A stretch of DNA of 21,018 bases from a virus. The notes beneath the pieces are model-generated. The model was not told the origin of the DNA. It worked only from the letters and a program-made list of their open reading frames with translations, and did not search any database. Location of the stretch: IMG/VR virus record IMGVR_UViG_3300024433_000074, positions 1-21,018 of that record; one strand, 5' to 3'. Positions 13,584 through 20,934 of the stretch are shown piece by piece; positions within the stretch are counted from its first letter, which is position 1; each line of letters opens with the position of its first letter. Position numbers and translations under genes: made by a program.

Positions 13584-15545
13584 TTAAATATTCTTTGGTT
13601 TAAACCCCTGCGCCATCTGTTGCGCCAGATCAATTTCATCTTCAGGTAACGATGTCTTTCCACCCGCCTGTGCAGGCATATTCGGCGATTTCTCTTTCTC
13701 TTGAAGCATAGCCATGTGTCCCTGCAAATGTTGGGCAACAATAGGATGATCCTTATACTTCATGTGCACCGGGATATGAATCTCATGCGGTTCTTCAGGC
13801 AACACAGGGACGAAGGTTCCGTCCTTAACCATCATCATATTTTCCTTTTCAGGATACAACAACTTATCCTTTGGATCAGGCACAAGCTTTTCCACCTCTG
13901 TAAACTGAACTAATCTAAAATGTTTTCTTCGGAGTTCAACCGGATCAATAAAAGGATCGTCTTTGTAAATCTCTGCAAGCTTTAACATCTCCTGCCTTTG
14001 GATCGGTTGGTTCCAGACATCGTTAAGTTGTATCTGAATGTCTACATCCCCTCCATCTATGTCACGCATATCCAGCTCTACCGTCTCTTTGGTATCGTAG
14101 AGTTCAATGGGTGTCTTTTCAAGATAAAGCCGCCCTATATCATAGAATCTTTTAAGAATTGTAATCAGCCCCGTATCGACTATTATATTACTTTCAAACT
14201 TCCTCAAAGTATCCGTGACACCTTTCAAAACCATAATTCCCGTAGCCAACTGCTCTCTGGGAGGACTAACTCCGGCAGAGAATTGATTCGAGCCAAAAAT
14301 ATATTGAATCTCATTAGTCAGATTGTTCATCTCTAAATAAGACTCTTTGCTTACGTCTGCGGTTTTTATGGGCTCAAATTTCGATCCCTTCGATACCTTA
14401 ATCACCTCTCCAGACTTTGCCTGAATATAATTGGGAAATTTTTTGTTCTGATCGTCTGTGTAGTAAGGGGGACCCAAAATTCTTGCCAAAGCCATCAGTT
14501 GGCGATTCCTGATATAAAACTTTTGCAACAGAGCATTCATCGAAGCCCCAATTTTGCTGACCGGATATATATAATCATCATCTTCAGGGAAAATAAATGT
14601 TGATATAAAACTCTCCGCCGCAGGATAGTGCCACTCATTTTCGTCAAATTGAATGAGCACCTCCCGATTCGCAAGCGTGCCAATTACGTCCACAAACTTT
14701 GGGATTCCGTTTGGATCATCCTCATTGGGAATGGGTATCCATCCCCGGAAATGCAGAAGCTCAATTGGGATGTTATAATCCTTCATTATCCCAGACCGAA
14801 AGTCCGTAGAGGTAAAAAACTCCTCCCAATCGGTTTTAGGAAAAGTGGTGTTTTTAAGCTTATCTATGTCCTCTTTGGTTTCCAGCCTATCGTATTTTCT
14901 CTCTTCACCCTTTTCCATGTCCTCAAGCAAATCCAGAAGCGATACCTTGTCTTGTTGGATCGCCCATTTCCTTCTCAGATTATCTGGATCGGGAAAATGT
15001 CTTCGGAGGTTACAAGAAACATAAGTCGGACAGAGGAATTTATTCTCAGACACAATGTCAGAATACCCCAAAGGAGAGTTCTCCTCCATCCGTAAGTTTC
15101 TCTTCAACACGTTCAGCGGAATCTCAGTCACATCAACGTAACCCACACCTACGCCAAAACGGATAGCACTGCTCAGCGTCGGAGTATATGAACGCTTGAA
15201 TTTCGAGCGATAAGCAGCAGTCTTGAGATAAGAGGTGATATTTCTAAGTTTTCTTTCCGAAGTGTTTTGCCCTCCGCTACAACGAAAAAAGGGATCGAGG
15301 GCAAAAAGAATATCGTAAAGCTGAGCCAAAAGCTCATTCACACCGACATGAGCATCTGCGGGGAGCAAGCCCGGGTTTTCTTCTTCCAAGTCTGCCCCTA
15401 ACTTCTCAGGTAGCTCTATCTCATACAGCTTTTGCAGATAATTACAAAGCTCATAAAACTCACTGTATCTGTCCTTTGAATACTTGTAGCAGTCAACGAT
15501 GATGTTGATAACTTCTTTTTCCTGAGTTTCAGTAAGCTCTATCAT
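13584..15545 (-). CDS. Portal protein
   Basis: A 653-residue protein directly after the large terminase, overlapping it as ATGA, which is the usual place for the portal. Residues about 1-60 are helical. Residues 90-140 include LFALDPFFRC and a Ser/Lys/Arg helix, followed by the VGVGYVDVTEIPLNVLKRN strands. Around residue 330 there is Y-I-Y-P-V-S-K-I-G-A-S-M-N-A-L-L-Q, and later a long helical stem region (NELMRE-like QYIFGSNQFSAGVSPPREQLA). The C-terminal 60 residues are His/Gln/Pro-rich and probably disordered. Portals form the dodecameric DNA channel at the head vertex and bind terminase and adaptor. Length fits podovirus portals. Identification rests on position, length and overall pattern. 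Confidence 0.78.
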   Translation of the reverse strand: MIELTETQEKEVINIIVDCYKYSKDRYSEFYELCNYLQKLYEIELPEKLGADLEEENPGLLPADAHVGVNELLAQLYDILFALDPFFRCSGGQNTSERKLRNITSYLKTAAYRSKFKRSYTPTLSSAIRFGVGVGYVDVTEIPLNVLKRNLRMEENSPLGYSDIVSENKFLCPTYVSCNLRRHFPDPDNLRRKWAIQQDKVSLLDLLEDMEKGEERKYDRLETKEDIDKLKNTTFPKTDWEEFFTSTDFRSGIMKDYNIPIELLHFRGWIPIPNEDDPNGIPKFVDVIGTLANREVLIQFDENEWHYPAAESFISTFIFPEDDDYIYPVSKIGASMNALLQKFYIRNRQLMALARILGPPYYTDDQNKKFPNYIQAKSGEVIKVSKGSKFEPIKTADVSKESYLEMNNLTNEIQYIFGSNQFSAGVSPPREQLATGIMVLKGVTDTLRKFESNIIVDTGLITILKRFYDIGRLYLEKTPIELYDTKETVELDMRDIDGGDVDIQIQLNDVWNQPIQRQEMLKLAEIYKDDPFIDPVELRRKHFRLVQFTEVEKLVPDPKDKLLYPEKENMMMVKDGTFVPVLPEEPHEIHIPVHMKYKDHPIVAQHLQGHMAMLQEKEKSPNMPAQAGGKTSLPEDEIDLAQQMAQGFKPKNI

Positions 15546-16966
15546 ATCCCTTCCTTCTTTCGCAGGTGGTCAAACCATTGCTTGCGGGGTCGATACTGAG
15601 CTTCGACAAACCAACCTGGAGAAGTAGATAAATCATCAACGTGGATATAGTTCACAAAAAGATACCGGTCTGTATCTGCAACATCCGCATAGGGGTGATT
15701 CGGTTCATGGGGTTCATCTTCACCTTCTCTTAAAAAATATCCCCCTAAGTATGCCTCTTCAGTAATTTGGCAAGAGGGATCAATAATAAAAGACGGAATA
15801 CCATCATCTCTAACAAGCAAGGCTCTCCGAACCAAATTTATACCATCGTTGACAAACGTTCGCTGGCATTTAAAGTTTTCGATTCCCTTAGCCTCCAATA
15901 TCTCAATGGAGCATTGTTCGGATTTATCGTTTTTTTGCAATCCCGCAGGATCCCCGCAATCCTCAAAGTCCTCATTACCAAATCTCTCGTAACTCATCGC
16001 CAAAACCTTATCGGCAAACTGGTCAATAGTAATGTTGATTCCAATCAATTCTGCTAATTTATAAATTCTATCGTTGTCCCGTGAAATTTGATACCATCCA
16101 CACGCTGGCGATCTATACCCAAAATCCCAGCTTCGGATAATCGGTATTTCTCTGGAGAACTGTAAAGGCTCTTTCGCCATGTGGATGTCGGATTTGAAAA
16201 TAGCATAGACTGGATCACCTTCAGCCACAAAAGCCCACTCTCCGTAAAGAAAAGCCTTTTTCCACTGTTCAGGTTGACGCTCTAAATCTTCAATGTAACC
16301 AGGTGGAAGGTTTTCCTTGTTGTCATAAGTTGACGTGTGAATCACAAGGTCTGTGTTAGGATTAAATTCTTTCTTGAAACGCCGATGTAGCCAATGATAT
16401 TGTCCGGGAGGGTTAGGGGTAAGCATACCACAAAAGGGAACCCCTGGCTTGGACAACCTACCTGAAAGTTGACGAAAAATCATCTCAGGGACCTCTTCAG
16501 CTTGGTCAATCCAAAACCAGCCCAATTCATAAGAACCAAACTTCTTATATTCCTCTGCTCCCCGAAACATAATATGGCTGGGTTTGTTAGGGTCTCTGGT
16601 TTTCAGCCAAAGATCATGTGTGCTTTCATTCCACTTCAAAACCAACGGGCAAGTCTTGGGAATAATGCCGAAAAAGGTCTGCATAGTGCTATCACGTAAA
16701 GTTGTATAGTCTTTTCGACAAATCAATCCCACATTTCCAGGATAGTCTAAAGAAAGGAAAAAAGATTTGAAACTGGCGGCAAGGCTTTTACCACTACGAA
16801 AAGCACCAAGAAAAGCCTCATATTTTTTCTGCGATTGAATAAATTGGAGTTGCTTCGGTTTGGGATCGAAAGTCTTAAACCGTTGCTCAGCTTCTATCCA
16901 CCCGAAGTCTACTCCTGGAATCTTTATCCTTTTCGCTTCTACTTCCGCTATCGCTTCGTTCATCAT
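15542..16966 (-). CDS. terL: Terminase large subunit
   Basis: Counted from the ATG at 16966 (474 residues). Walker A is G-A-F-R-S-G-K-S at about 54-61, Walker B with catalytic Glu is W-F-W-I-D-Q-A-E-E at about 150-158, and the coupling motif L-T-P-N-P-P is at about 182-187. A nuclease domain follows with Asp in S-W-D-F-G (about 281), D-C-G-D-P-A-G (about 337-343) and a C-terminal A-D-V-A-D-T-D-R-Y. It is the ATP-driven motor and nuclease that packages DNA through the portal. The frame is open to 17125, and a start at 17026 (AGGA upstream) would add a hydrophobic segment resembling a signal peptide. This is rejected because it would lie wholly inside the small-subunit gene and the motor must stay in the cytoplasm. 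The preferred start overlaps the small subunit by 80 nt. Confidence 0.93.
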   Translation of the reverse strand: MMNEAIAEVEAKRIKIPGVDFGWIEAEQRFKTFDPKPKQLQFIQSQKKYEAFLGAFRSGKSLAASFKSFFLSLDYPGNVGLICRKDYTTLRDSTMQTFFGIIPKTCPLVLKWNESTHDLWLKTRDPNKPSHIMFRGAEEYKKFGSYELGWFWIDQAEEVPEMIFRQLSGRLSKPGVPFCGMLTPNPPGQYHWLHRRFKKEFNPNTDLVIHTSTYDNKENLPPGYIEDLERQPEQWKKAFLYGEWAFVAEGDPVYAIFKSDIHMAKEPLQFSREIPIIRSWDFGYRSPACGWYQISRDNDRIYKLAELIGINITIDQFADKVLAMSYERFGNEDFEDCGDPAGLQKNDKSEQCSIEILEAKGIENFKCQRTFVNDGINLVRRALLVRDDGIPSFIIDPSCQITEEAYLGGYFLREGEDEPHEPNHPYADVADTDRYLFVNYIHVDDLSTSPGWFVEAQYRPRKQWFDHLRKKEGI

Positions 16967-17378
16967 TCCCCAACACACCAGGAATACTATTAAAAATTTG
17001 AATAACATTTGTCTTGGCACTGCCATTAGAATCCTGCTTTTCTGATTTGATGGCATTAAGAATATCACCAGCGGCTTTGCGTGCTGTTTCTTGATTAAAA
17101 ACAGATCGCCAGTTACTTTCATCAATCAAACTCAGTAACATCTTGGCAGCTTTAACGCTGGCACGCTCCAAGATTCGCTGTGCCCTCTCTGAATCAGCCT
17201 TGCCCAGTCTTTGAATTTCCCCTTGAATTTCTGGCTTCTTAAACCACCGATCCCCTGTCTTGACGCTAATATTACATTTCTTCGTTATTTCTTCATTAGT
17301 CAACTCATCCTCATAACGAAGCTTAGCGAACTCCAACTGAGAAGCAGTAAGTATCTTTTTTGGGTCTTTTTCCGTCAT
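16887..17378 (-). CDS. terS: Terminase small subunit
   Basis: A 163-residue protein directly before the large subunit. Residues about 10-55 hold a helix-turn-helix (LTASQLEFAKLRYEDELTNE, ITKKCNISVKTGDRWFKKP), typical of small terminases that recognise the packaging site. Residues about 55-115 are helical, fitting the oligomerisation core, and the C-terminus is a charged Ser/Arg/Asp tail that overlaps the large-subunit start. The ATG lies 4 nt after the T-tract of an intrinsic terminator. The only GGAGG is in the terminator loop, about 18 nt upstream, so initiation is unusual and may depend on read-through or folding. Confidence 0.85.
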   Translation of the reverse strand: MTEKDPKKILTASQLEFAKLRYEDELTNEEITKKCNISVKTGDRWFKKPEIQGEIQRLGKADSERAQRILERASVKAAKMLLSLIDESNWRSVFNQETARKAAGDILNAIKSEKQDSNGSAKTNVIQIFNSIPGVLGNDERSDSGSRSEKDKDSRSRLRVDRS

Positions 17379-17382
17379 AATT

Positions 17383-17418
17383 AAAAAGCCCGCCGTCCTC
17401 CACCCACCGGCGGGCTTT
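17383..17418 (-). terminator. Intrinsic terminator directly before terS
   Basis: On the minus strand arms AAAGCCCGCCG (17418-17408) and CGGCGGGCTTT (17395-17385) form a perfect 11-bp stem with a 12-nt loop and are followed by a T-tract. On the plus strand the stem is followed by CCC, so only minus-strand transcripts would stop. It lies in sense orientation downstream of the late promoter. Confidence 0.85.
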
Positions 17419-17432
17419 CCCTGAATGTGAAA

Positions 17433-17481
17433 AGGACAGTTTACGGGGAGGAATATATTTTTTCTCTCCGTAGACTGTCCT
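17433..17481. promoter_or_regulatory. 18-bp inverted repeat at the predicted late transcript start
   Basis: Arms 17433-17450 and 17464-17481 flank a 13-nt A/T loop. In plus-strand RNA all 18 positions pair (two as G-U); in minus-strand RNA the same two positions are C-A and A-C mismatches. The right arm begins at the predicted +1 of the leftward promoter, so the element would form the 5' end of the late transcript. It could be an RNA antiterminator, an operator, or a small plus-strand RNA. Confidence 0.8.
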
Positions 17482-17486
17482 AAAAC

Positions 17487-17515
17487 ACTCTACGCAAGCA
17501 AATTTAATTTGTCAA
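17487..17515 (-). promoter_or_regulatory. Sigma-70-type late promoter
   Basis: On the minus strand TTGACA (17515-17510), a 17-nt spacer and TAGAGT (17492-17487) match the -35/-10 consensus at 6/6 and 4/6 with ideal spacing. The predicted start is at about 17481. The -35 box lies in the last codons of the 63-residue membrane protein gene. It would drive terminase and all genes to the left. Confidence 0.75.
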
Positions 17516-17695
17516 GAGAAATCTTCGTTTTTTTTCACACCCCCGCTCTACGTATTTTCTAACCTTTTTAACCCATTCTTCTGTTCTTCTTTTTTCATAG
17601 CCCGCATCATATCCCACCCAATAACACAACTTACACGCAATCCAGACAGCCAAGCCGAGTGCAAGTAGAATTCCGATTATGCTAAAGAGGCTCAT
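17504..17695 (-). CDS. Small single-helix membrane protein
   Basis: A 63-residue protein starting with MSLFSIIGILLALGLAVWIA, a clear transmembrane helix (residues about 3-26), then GYDAGYEKRR and a strongly basic C-terminal half. With a short N-terminus and a Lys/Arg-rich tail, it is probably inserted with the C-terminus in the cytoplasm. The start overlaps the YopX-type gene as ATGA. Small phage membrane proteins of this form can serve in lysis, exclusion or membrane anchoring, but no specific family is recognised. It is the last gene before the late promoter, whose -35 box overlaps its end. Confidence 0.62.
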   Translation of the reverse strand: MSLFSIIGILLALGLAVWIACKLCYWVGYDAGYEKRRTEEWVKKVRKYVERGCEKKRRFLLTN

Positions 17696-18141
17696 TTTGT
17701 CTCCTCCAAAAGATTGGGGCTCTCGTAGATGTTGCCGATGACTTCCCAGTCTTTATTCCCAAGATGAGCGAAGTTTCCCTGTAGGCATGGTTCTACTTCT
17801 ACATATTTTCCAAACTTAACGATAAAACCATCTACATCCCAGACAACTTCACCACTTACTTCAACATCTTCACCTATCATTTTGACTACATCCCCCTCAT
17901 AAATCTCCTTCCCGTTCTTGCCCTGCAAGCCGGTGAATTGCCAAGCTTTGATTGGTTCGCCTACTTCATGGGTGGCTTCATCTAATGTCTGCGGCACTAT
18001 TTTCCTTAGCCAAGCAACAACAACACCTTTATCAAAGCCGAAAAAACAATCCTCGTATTCTTTGTCGGAGTAATACATTACTTCATTATCCTCATCCCAA
18101 GCCCTAAACTTAAGTCGATTCGACGGTTTCAGATCATTCAT
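17692..18141 (-). CDS. YopX-domain protein
   Basis: A 149-residue protein from the ATG at 18141, chosen for GAGGAGG 7 nt upstream; a start at 18156 would include that site. The hallmark YopX elements are in order: L-K-F-R-A-W-D near the N-terminus, Q-F-T-G-L-Q-G-K-N-G-K-E-I-Y-E-G-D-V-V in the middle, and W-E-V-I-G-N-I-Y-E-S-P at the end. YopX-type proteins are very common in phages of diverse bacteria and are usually of unknown function, often near replication or recombination genes as here. It overlaps the RusA-like gene by 8 nt and the membrane gene by 4 nt. Confidence 0.88.
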   Translation of the reverse strand: MNDLKPSNRLKFRAWDEDNEVMYYSDKEYEDCFFGFDKGVVVAWLRKIVPQTLDEATHEVGEPIKAWQFTGLQGKNGKEIYEGDVVKMIGEDVEVSGEVVWDVDGFIVKFGKYVEVEPCLQGNFAHLGNKDWEVIGNIYESPNLLEETK

Positions 18142-18568
18142 TTTCAACCTCCTCAAAAATCAAAGTTATTCTTTCCGGTGTGCCGATTTTCTGCTCTATC
18201 TTTCCCCATTCAAGATATTCAGGAGAATCGTCTACCAAAAGATGGGCAACCGGTGGGATGGTGTATCTCAGTTTTTTTCTGGTATAGCGATGGGGATAAA
18301 GACAGTCGACCACAAGCTTGTCCAAGATATTTTTTATATTGATGTCATCTCTCACACCCCGTTTATCTTTCATGTAAAGAATCACACTAAGCTTAACCTT
18401 GTTCTTGAAATAGCTGGTGTTCCCGATATATCTAAACTTGGCTTGGCGCAGGGCTATAAAAACCAAGAGCTTCCAGTTCCCCTTCACCCTTTTTTTCTCC
18501 CCCCAATGTGCGTTCATAAAAACATAGTTCCCTGGAAGCCTCCCAAGAATGGTGAATTCGAGTTTCAT
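18134..18568 (-). CDS. RusA-like Holliday junction resolvase
   Basis: A 144-residue protein. The central K-R-G-V-R-D-D-I-N-I-K-N-I-L-D-K-L (residues about 69-85) and the later L-L-V-D-D-S-P (about 110-115) correspond to the RusA pattern D-x-D-N...K..LD.L ... DD, with the N-terminal strand G-R-L-P-G-N-Y. RusA enzymes cut four-way junctions as dimers using these aspartates and in phages resolve branched DNA before packaging. The first acidic triad position appears shifted or replaced (R73-D74-D75), so activity is not assured. It overlaps the genes on both sides by a few bases. Fold identity is moderate. Confidence 0.6.
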   Translation of the reverse strand: MKLEFTILGRLPGNYVFMNAHWGEKKRVKGNWKLLVFIALRQAKFRYIGNTSYFKNKVKLSVILYMKDKRGVRDDINIKNILDKLVVDCLYPHRYTRKKLRYTIPPVAHLLVDDSPEYLEWGKIEQKIGTPERITLIFEEVENE

Positions 18569-18834
18569 TTCTTCGCTATCGCCTTCCCGGTTTTAAAATC
18601 ATAGTGCCCGATCAGGACGGCTTTAAATTTCCAATCAAAAAACTCTTCTCTGTCCTCCACCTTTACCTCAAGGTTTGTTATTACATATGTTTCGTCTATG
18701 TTAAACTCAAAGGGACAAATAAATTCAATCCACCCAGGTTCTATGACTGTTAAAACCCGCACATCCAGCGTCTTCTCCACCGGCGGCACACCCCAAATCT
18801 GCCCGACTTTAAGCTCGATTTTCAGCTTGCTCAT
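18565..18834 (-). CDS. Unknown 89-residue beta-rich protein
   Basis: The N-terminal LKVGQIWGVPPVEKTLDVRV resembles small barrel-like phage proteins that start with G-Q-x-W. The chain is rich in alternating hydrophobic strands (VLTVIEPGWIEFI, YVITNLEVKVED) and ends with a basic tail. No signal peptide or metal site is seen. It overlaps both neighbours by 4 nt (ATGA style), so it is firmly part of the operon between the Cys-containing protein and the RusA-like gene. Function is not recognised. Confidence 0.6.
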   Translation of the reverse strand: MSKLKIELKVGQIWGVPPVEKTLDVRVLTVIEPGWIEFICPFEFNIDETYVITNLEVKVEDREEFFDWKFKAVLIGHYDFKTGKAIAKK

Positions 18835-19148
18835 TTCCCCTCCTTCTTCACCCCTTGATCACCCTGCGGGGCGTGCTTGGCTTCAAGTCTCTTCAGCTCC
18901 GCCATCATGTCTTTCCAAAACCAACGACCTTGTGGTAAATCTTCTTTTTTGCTAATGAATCTTTTTATTCCTTCCCACATCGCCTTGTAATCCGGCTCCT
19001 GGTCTTCGACAGGGAAGAGGGTGAGATTGCAGGTCTGATTGGGTTCTCTAATACCACCAAGTTGACAAGCTATATAACTTGGTTTTTGATCTTCTCGAAG
19101 ACGGCCAAACTCACAGTCTTTACATTGACCATCAAATATCTTTTCCAT
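18831..19148 (-). CDS. Unknown protein with possible four-Cys zinc site
   Basis: A 105-residue protein. C9-x-x-C12, C28 and C40 fall in the first 40 residues (GQCKDCEFG, ACQLGG, TCNLT), a spacing that could hold one zinc ion. Residues about 50-95 are a helical, Trp-rich part (YKAMWEGIKRFIS, RWFWKDMMAELKRLEAK), with a basic Gly/Lys C-terminus. GGAGGAG precedes the ATG by 5 nt; the start overlaps the small upstream gene by 17 nt. Similar short Cys-rich proteins are common in phage accessory operons, but the family is unknown to me. Confidence 0.62.
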   Translation of the reverse strand: MEKIFDGQCKDCEFGRLREDQKPSYIACQLGGIREPNQTCNLTLFPVEDQEPDYKAMWEGIKRFISKKEDLPQGRWFWKDMMAELKRLEAKHAPQGDQGVKKEGK

Positions 19149-19305
19149 CTGTCTCCTCCTCGTTTAAAGTTAAAAGCAGTCTCCATATCTTATCCACCAC
19201 CAGCTTTGTTGGACTGGTATGCAGAGCAAGGTCGGTGACTATCTCCTTCAACTTTGCCTTGAAGGCTTTCTCTTCAATTAACAAGACTATGAGTTTTTGA
19301 GGCAT
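19132..19305 (-). CDS. Small unknown helical protein downstream of the topoisomerase-like gene
   Basis: A 57-residue frame from the ATG at 19305 with AGGAGGTGC upstream, one of the best ribosome sites in the window. The product starts PQKLIVLLIEEKAFKAKLKE, continues with a helical IVTDLALHTS and ends KDI. The stop overlaps the next start by 17 nt. It fills the gap after the topoisomerase-like stop exactly. The AGGAGGTGCTTTT leader is shared with the topoisomerase-like gene. Function unknown. Confidence 0.65.
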   Translation of the reverse strand: MPQKLIVLLIEEKAFKAKLKEIVTDLALHTSPTKLVVDKIWRLLLTLNEEETDGKDI

Positions 19306-19319
19306 TACAAAAGCACCTC

Positions 19320-20192
19320 CTAAAATTTACTCATAAATTTAATTAACTTTTTCTTGTGTTCCTTCTCTTTGATTAACTGATCTTCTAATATCGTCAAATC
19401 AATTAAATCTTCGATCTGGGTTTTCACCAAAGAATGCAAAACATCCGGTGGCAAAGCATCCACTTCCCATGAAGCAGTGCCATATTTATCAATATACCAA
19501 TTAGCCCTTGGATCGTCTACCTTAGCAGGATTAGGGGGTGGCTTATATTTCTTTATCTGTGCATTTGTCAAAGCTATATGTTTTACTTCCACGTCAGCTC
19601 CAAATTCAAGTATTCTATCGTCAATATCTCTTATCATGTCTAATCCTGAGGGATCGTGGTCTCCCAGATATAGAATTATAATCTCCTTGTGGGATGCCAT
19701 TGCCCCTCTAAATCTATCAAAGGCCTGATACATCGCAGAACAAGAAGAGTAACCTCTATTTACTATTAAATTTATATGATAGAGAGAAGTTACTTTTCTA
19801 AGCACTCCACTTAAAGCATCCTTCTCTACCCACAATTCAACATAAACATCCTGCCCTTTCATTCTATCTAATCTATACTGATCTATTGTATCCTGTAAAG
19901 CTGGCTTAATACCATCCACCCAATAAGGTAAATATGGTCGTCTCGTTCGATCCTCTATTGCATCCCAATCTACAACTCCAGCCATTCGACCTTTCACTAA
20001 AAGACCGCCTAATTTTTTATATTCTCTGTCATCATTAGGAATAAATCCCCTTGAAAAAAGTTGATAGTAAAGCTGGCGCAAAGTCATTCTATAACCTTGA
20101 GAAGCATAATCTTCAATTATAGAATTTACTAAAGCAAGTTTTTCTAAGTTAGCTTTATTTAGATGTAAGGCATCTCTAAAAGTTTCTTTCAT
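19320..20192 (-). CDS. Stand-alone topoisomerase VI A / Spo11-like protein
   Basis: A 290-residue protein. Near the N-terminus T-L-R-Q-L-Y42-Y43-Q-L matches the R-x-x-Y-Y motif carrying the DNA-cleaving tyrosine in the winged-helix domain of Spo11 and topoisomerase VI A. A TOPRIM domain follows, with metal-binding Glu in W-V-E123-K-D-A, a conserved N-R-G-Y-S-S turn (145-150), and D178-H-D180-P-S-G-L-D-M. The C-terminal helix is Lys-rich. It is shorter than cellular A subunits (about 350-390 residues), and no ATPase B subunit lies in the window. Such B-less proteins have been described from mobile elements as mini-A. It might nick or cut DNA for recombination, replication or packaging, but cellular enzymes need a B-type partner, so activity here is open. 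Confidence 0.85.
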   Translation of the reverse strand: MKETFRDALHLNKANLEKLALVNSIIEDYASQGYRMTLRQLYYQLFSRGFIPNDDREYKKLGGLLVKGRMAGVVDWDAIEDRTRRPYLPYWVDGIKPALQDTIDQYRLDRMKGQDVYVELWVEKDALSGVLRKVTSLYHINLIVNRGYSSCSAMYQAFDRFRGAMASHKEIIILYLGDHDPSGLDMIRDIDDRILEFGADVEVKHIALTNAQIKKYKPPPNPAKVDDPRANWYIDKYGTASWEVDALPPDVLHSLVKTQIEDLIDLTILEDQLIKEKEHKKKLIKFMSKF

Positions 20193-20193
20193 T

Positions 20194-20934
20194 TTAAAAA
20201 AGCACCTCCTGTGCTAATCTTTTTTTGCAGATTTTTACGTAATCGGGATTGATCTCGAATCCGATAAACCGCCGTCCAAGCTGTTTGCAGGCTACGGCGG
20301 TAGTACCAGAACCCATGAAGGGATCGAGGATGATTGTATTCTTTGGTGTCACAGATATAATCCAACTTAGAACCTCGATCGGTTTCTCCGCAATATGGTT
20401 TTTATCTTCCCCAGAGACTGGTGCACAACTAAAAACATTCTGTGGGCTATGTTCTCCCTCTGCCATATGTCCATTAGAACCGAATACGATATATTCAGAT
20501 GACAAAGAAAATCTACCACGTTGCATCCTTATTCCAGGTTTCCACCATGTTGCTATTCCACGCCATATCCAACCAGCGCATTGCATCGCATCCGATATTG
20601 TCGGGAGTTGTCTCCAATCAATAAAACAGGCGATAAGAGAACCATTCTTTGATATTCGCCGTGCCTCACCCATCCACATAGAACACCAAATTAGGAATCC
20701 TCTTTGATCTTTATTATCACCTGTAAATGGGATTTTGAAAGTATTCACACTATCTGTTTGAACATACTTGTCTACGGTCGAGCGCATCCTGTCACTACGA
20801 AATTGTCCACCACTTGAATATGGTGGGTCAGTAATCACCGCATCCACACACCCATCCGGCAACTGGCGCATTCCTTCAAGGCAGTCCATGCAATGCACTT
20901 CATTCACCCACTTTTCCAGATCAGGGTTTGCCAA
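20194..20934 (-). CDS. Beta-class DNA methyltransferase (DPPY type)
   Basis: From a TTG start at 20934 (246 residues), chosen because GGAG lies 7 nt upstream and because an upstream frame ends here. The frame itself stays open to the window edge, with a GTG at 21003. Motif IV D-P-P-Y is at about residues 36-39 (A-V-I-T-D-P-P-Y-S-S-G-G), motif I-like D-P-F-M-G-S-G-T-T at about 204-212, followed by F-I-G-F-E-I-N-P-D-Y. This order (IV before I) defines the beta class of amino-methyltransferases; DPPY favours N6-adenine. No restriction enzyme is visible, so it looks like an orphan phage methylase that may protect phage DNA or set packaging or regulatory marks. The topoisomerase-like gene begins 1 nt after its stop. 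Confidence 0.9.
   Translation of the reverse strand: MANPDLEKWVNEVHCMDCLEGMRQLPDGCVDAVITDPPYSSGGQFRSDRMRSTVDKYVQTDSVNTFKIPFTGDNKDQRGFLIWCSMWMGEARRISKNGSLIACFIDWRQLPTISDAMQCAGWIWRGIATWWKPGIRMQRGRFSLSSEYIVFGSNGHMAEGEHSPQNVFSCAPVSGEDKNHIAEKPIEVLSWIISVTPKNTIILDPFMGSGTTAVACKQLGRRFIGFEINPDYVKICKKRLAQEVLF
20196..20215 (-). promoter_or_regulatory. Ribosome site inside a small stem-loop before the topoisomerase-like gene
   Basis: On the minus strand AGCAC-AGGAG-GTGCT can form a 5-bp stem with AGGAG in the loop, followed by a T run and then the ATG. The 13-nt string AGGAGGTGCTTTT is repeated exactly before the 57-residue gene (19309-19321), where the stem is absent. Confidence 0.5.

Noticed and set aside
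16967-17125. Hydrophobic, signal-like N-terminal extension of the large terminase (core FLIVFLVCWG, then AIA)
   Set aside because: This stretch lies entirely inside the terS coding region in another frame, and a packaging ATPase must act in the cytoplasm. The ATG at 16966 gives a normal N-terminus. An AGGA before 17026 keeps a small doubt, which N-terminal peptides would settle.
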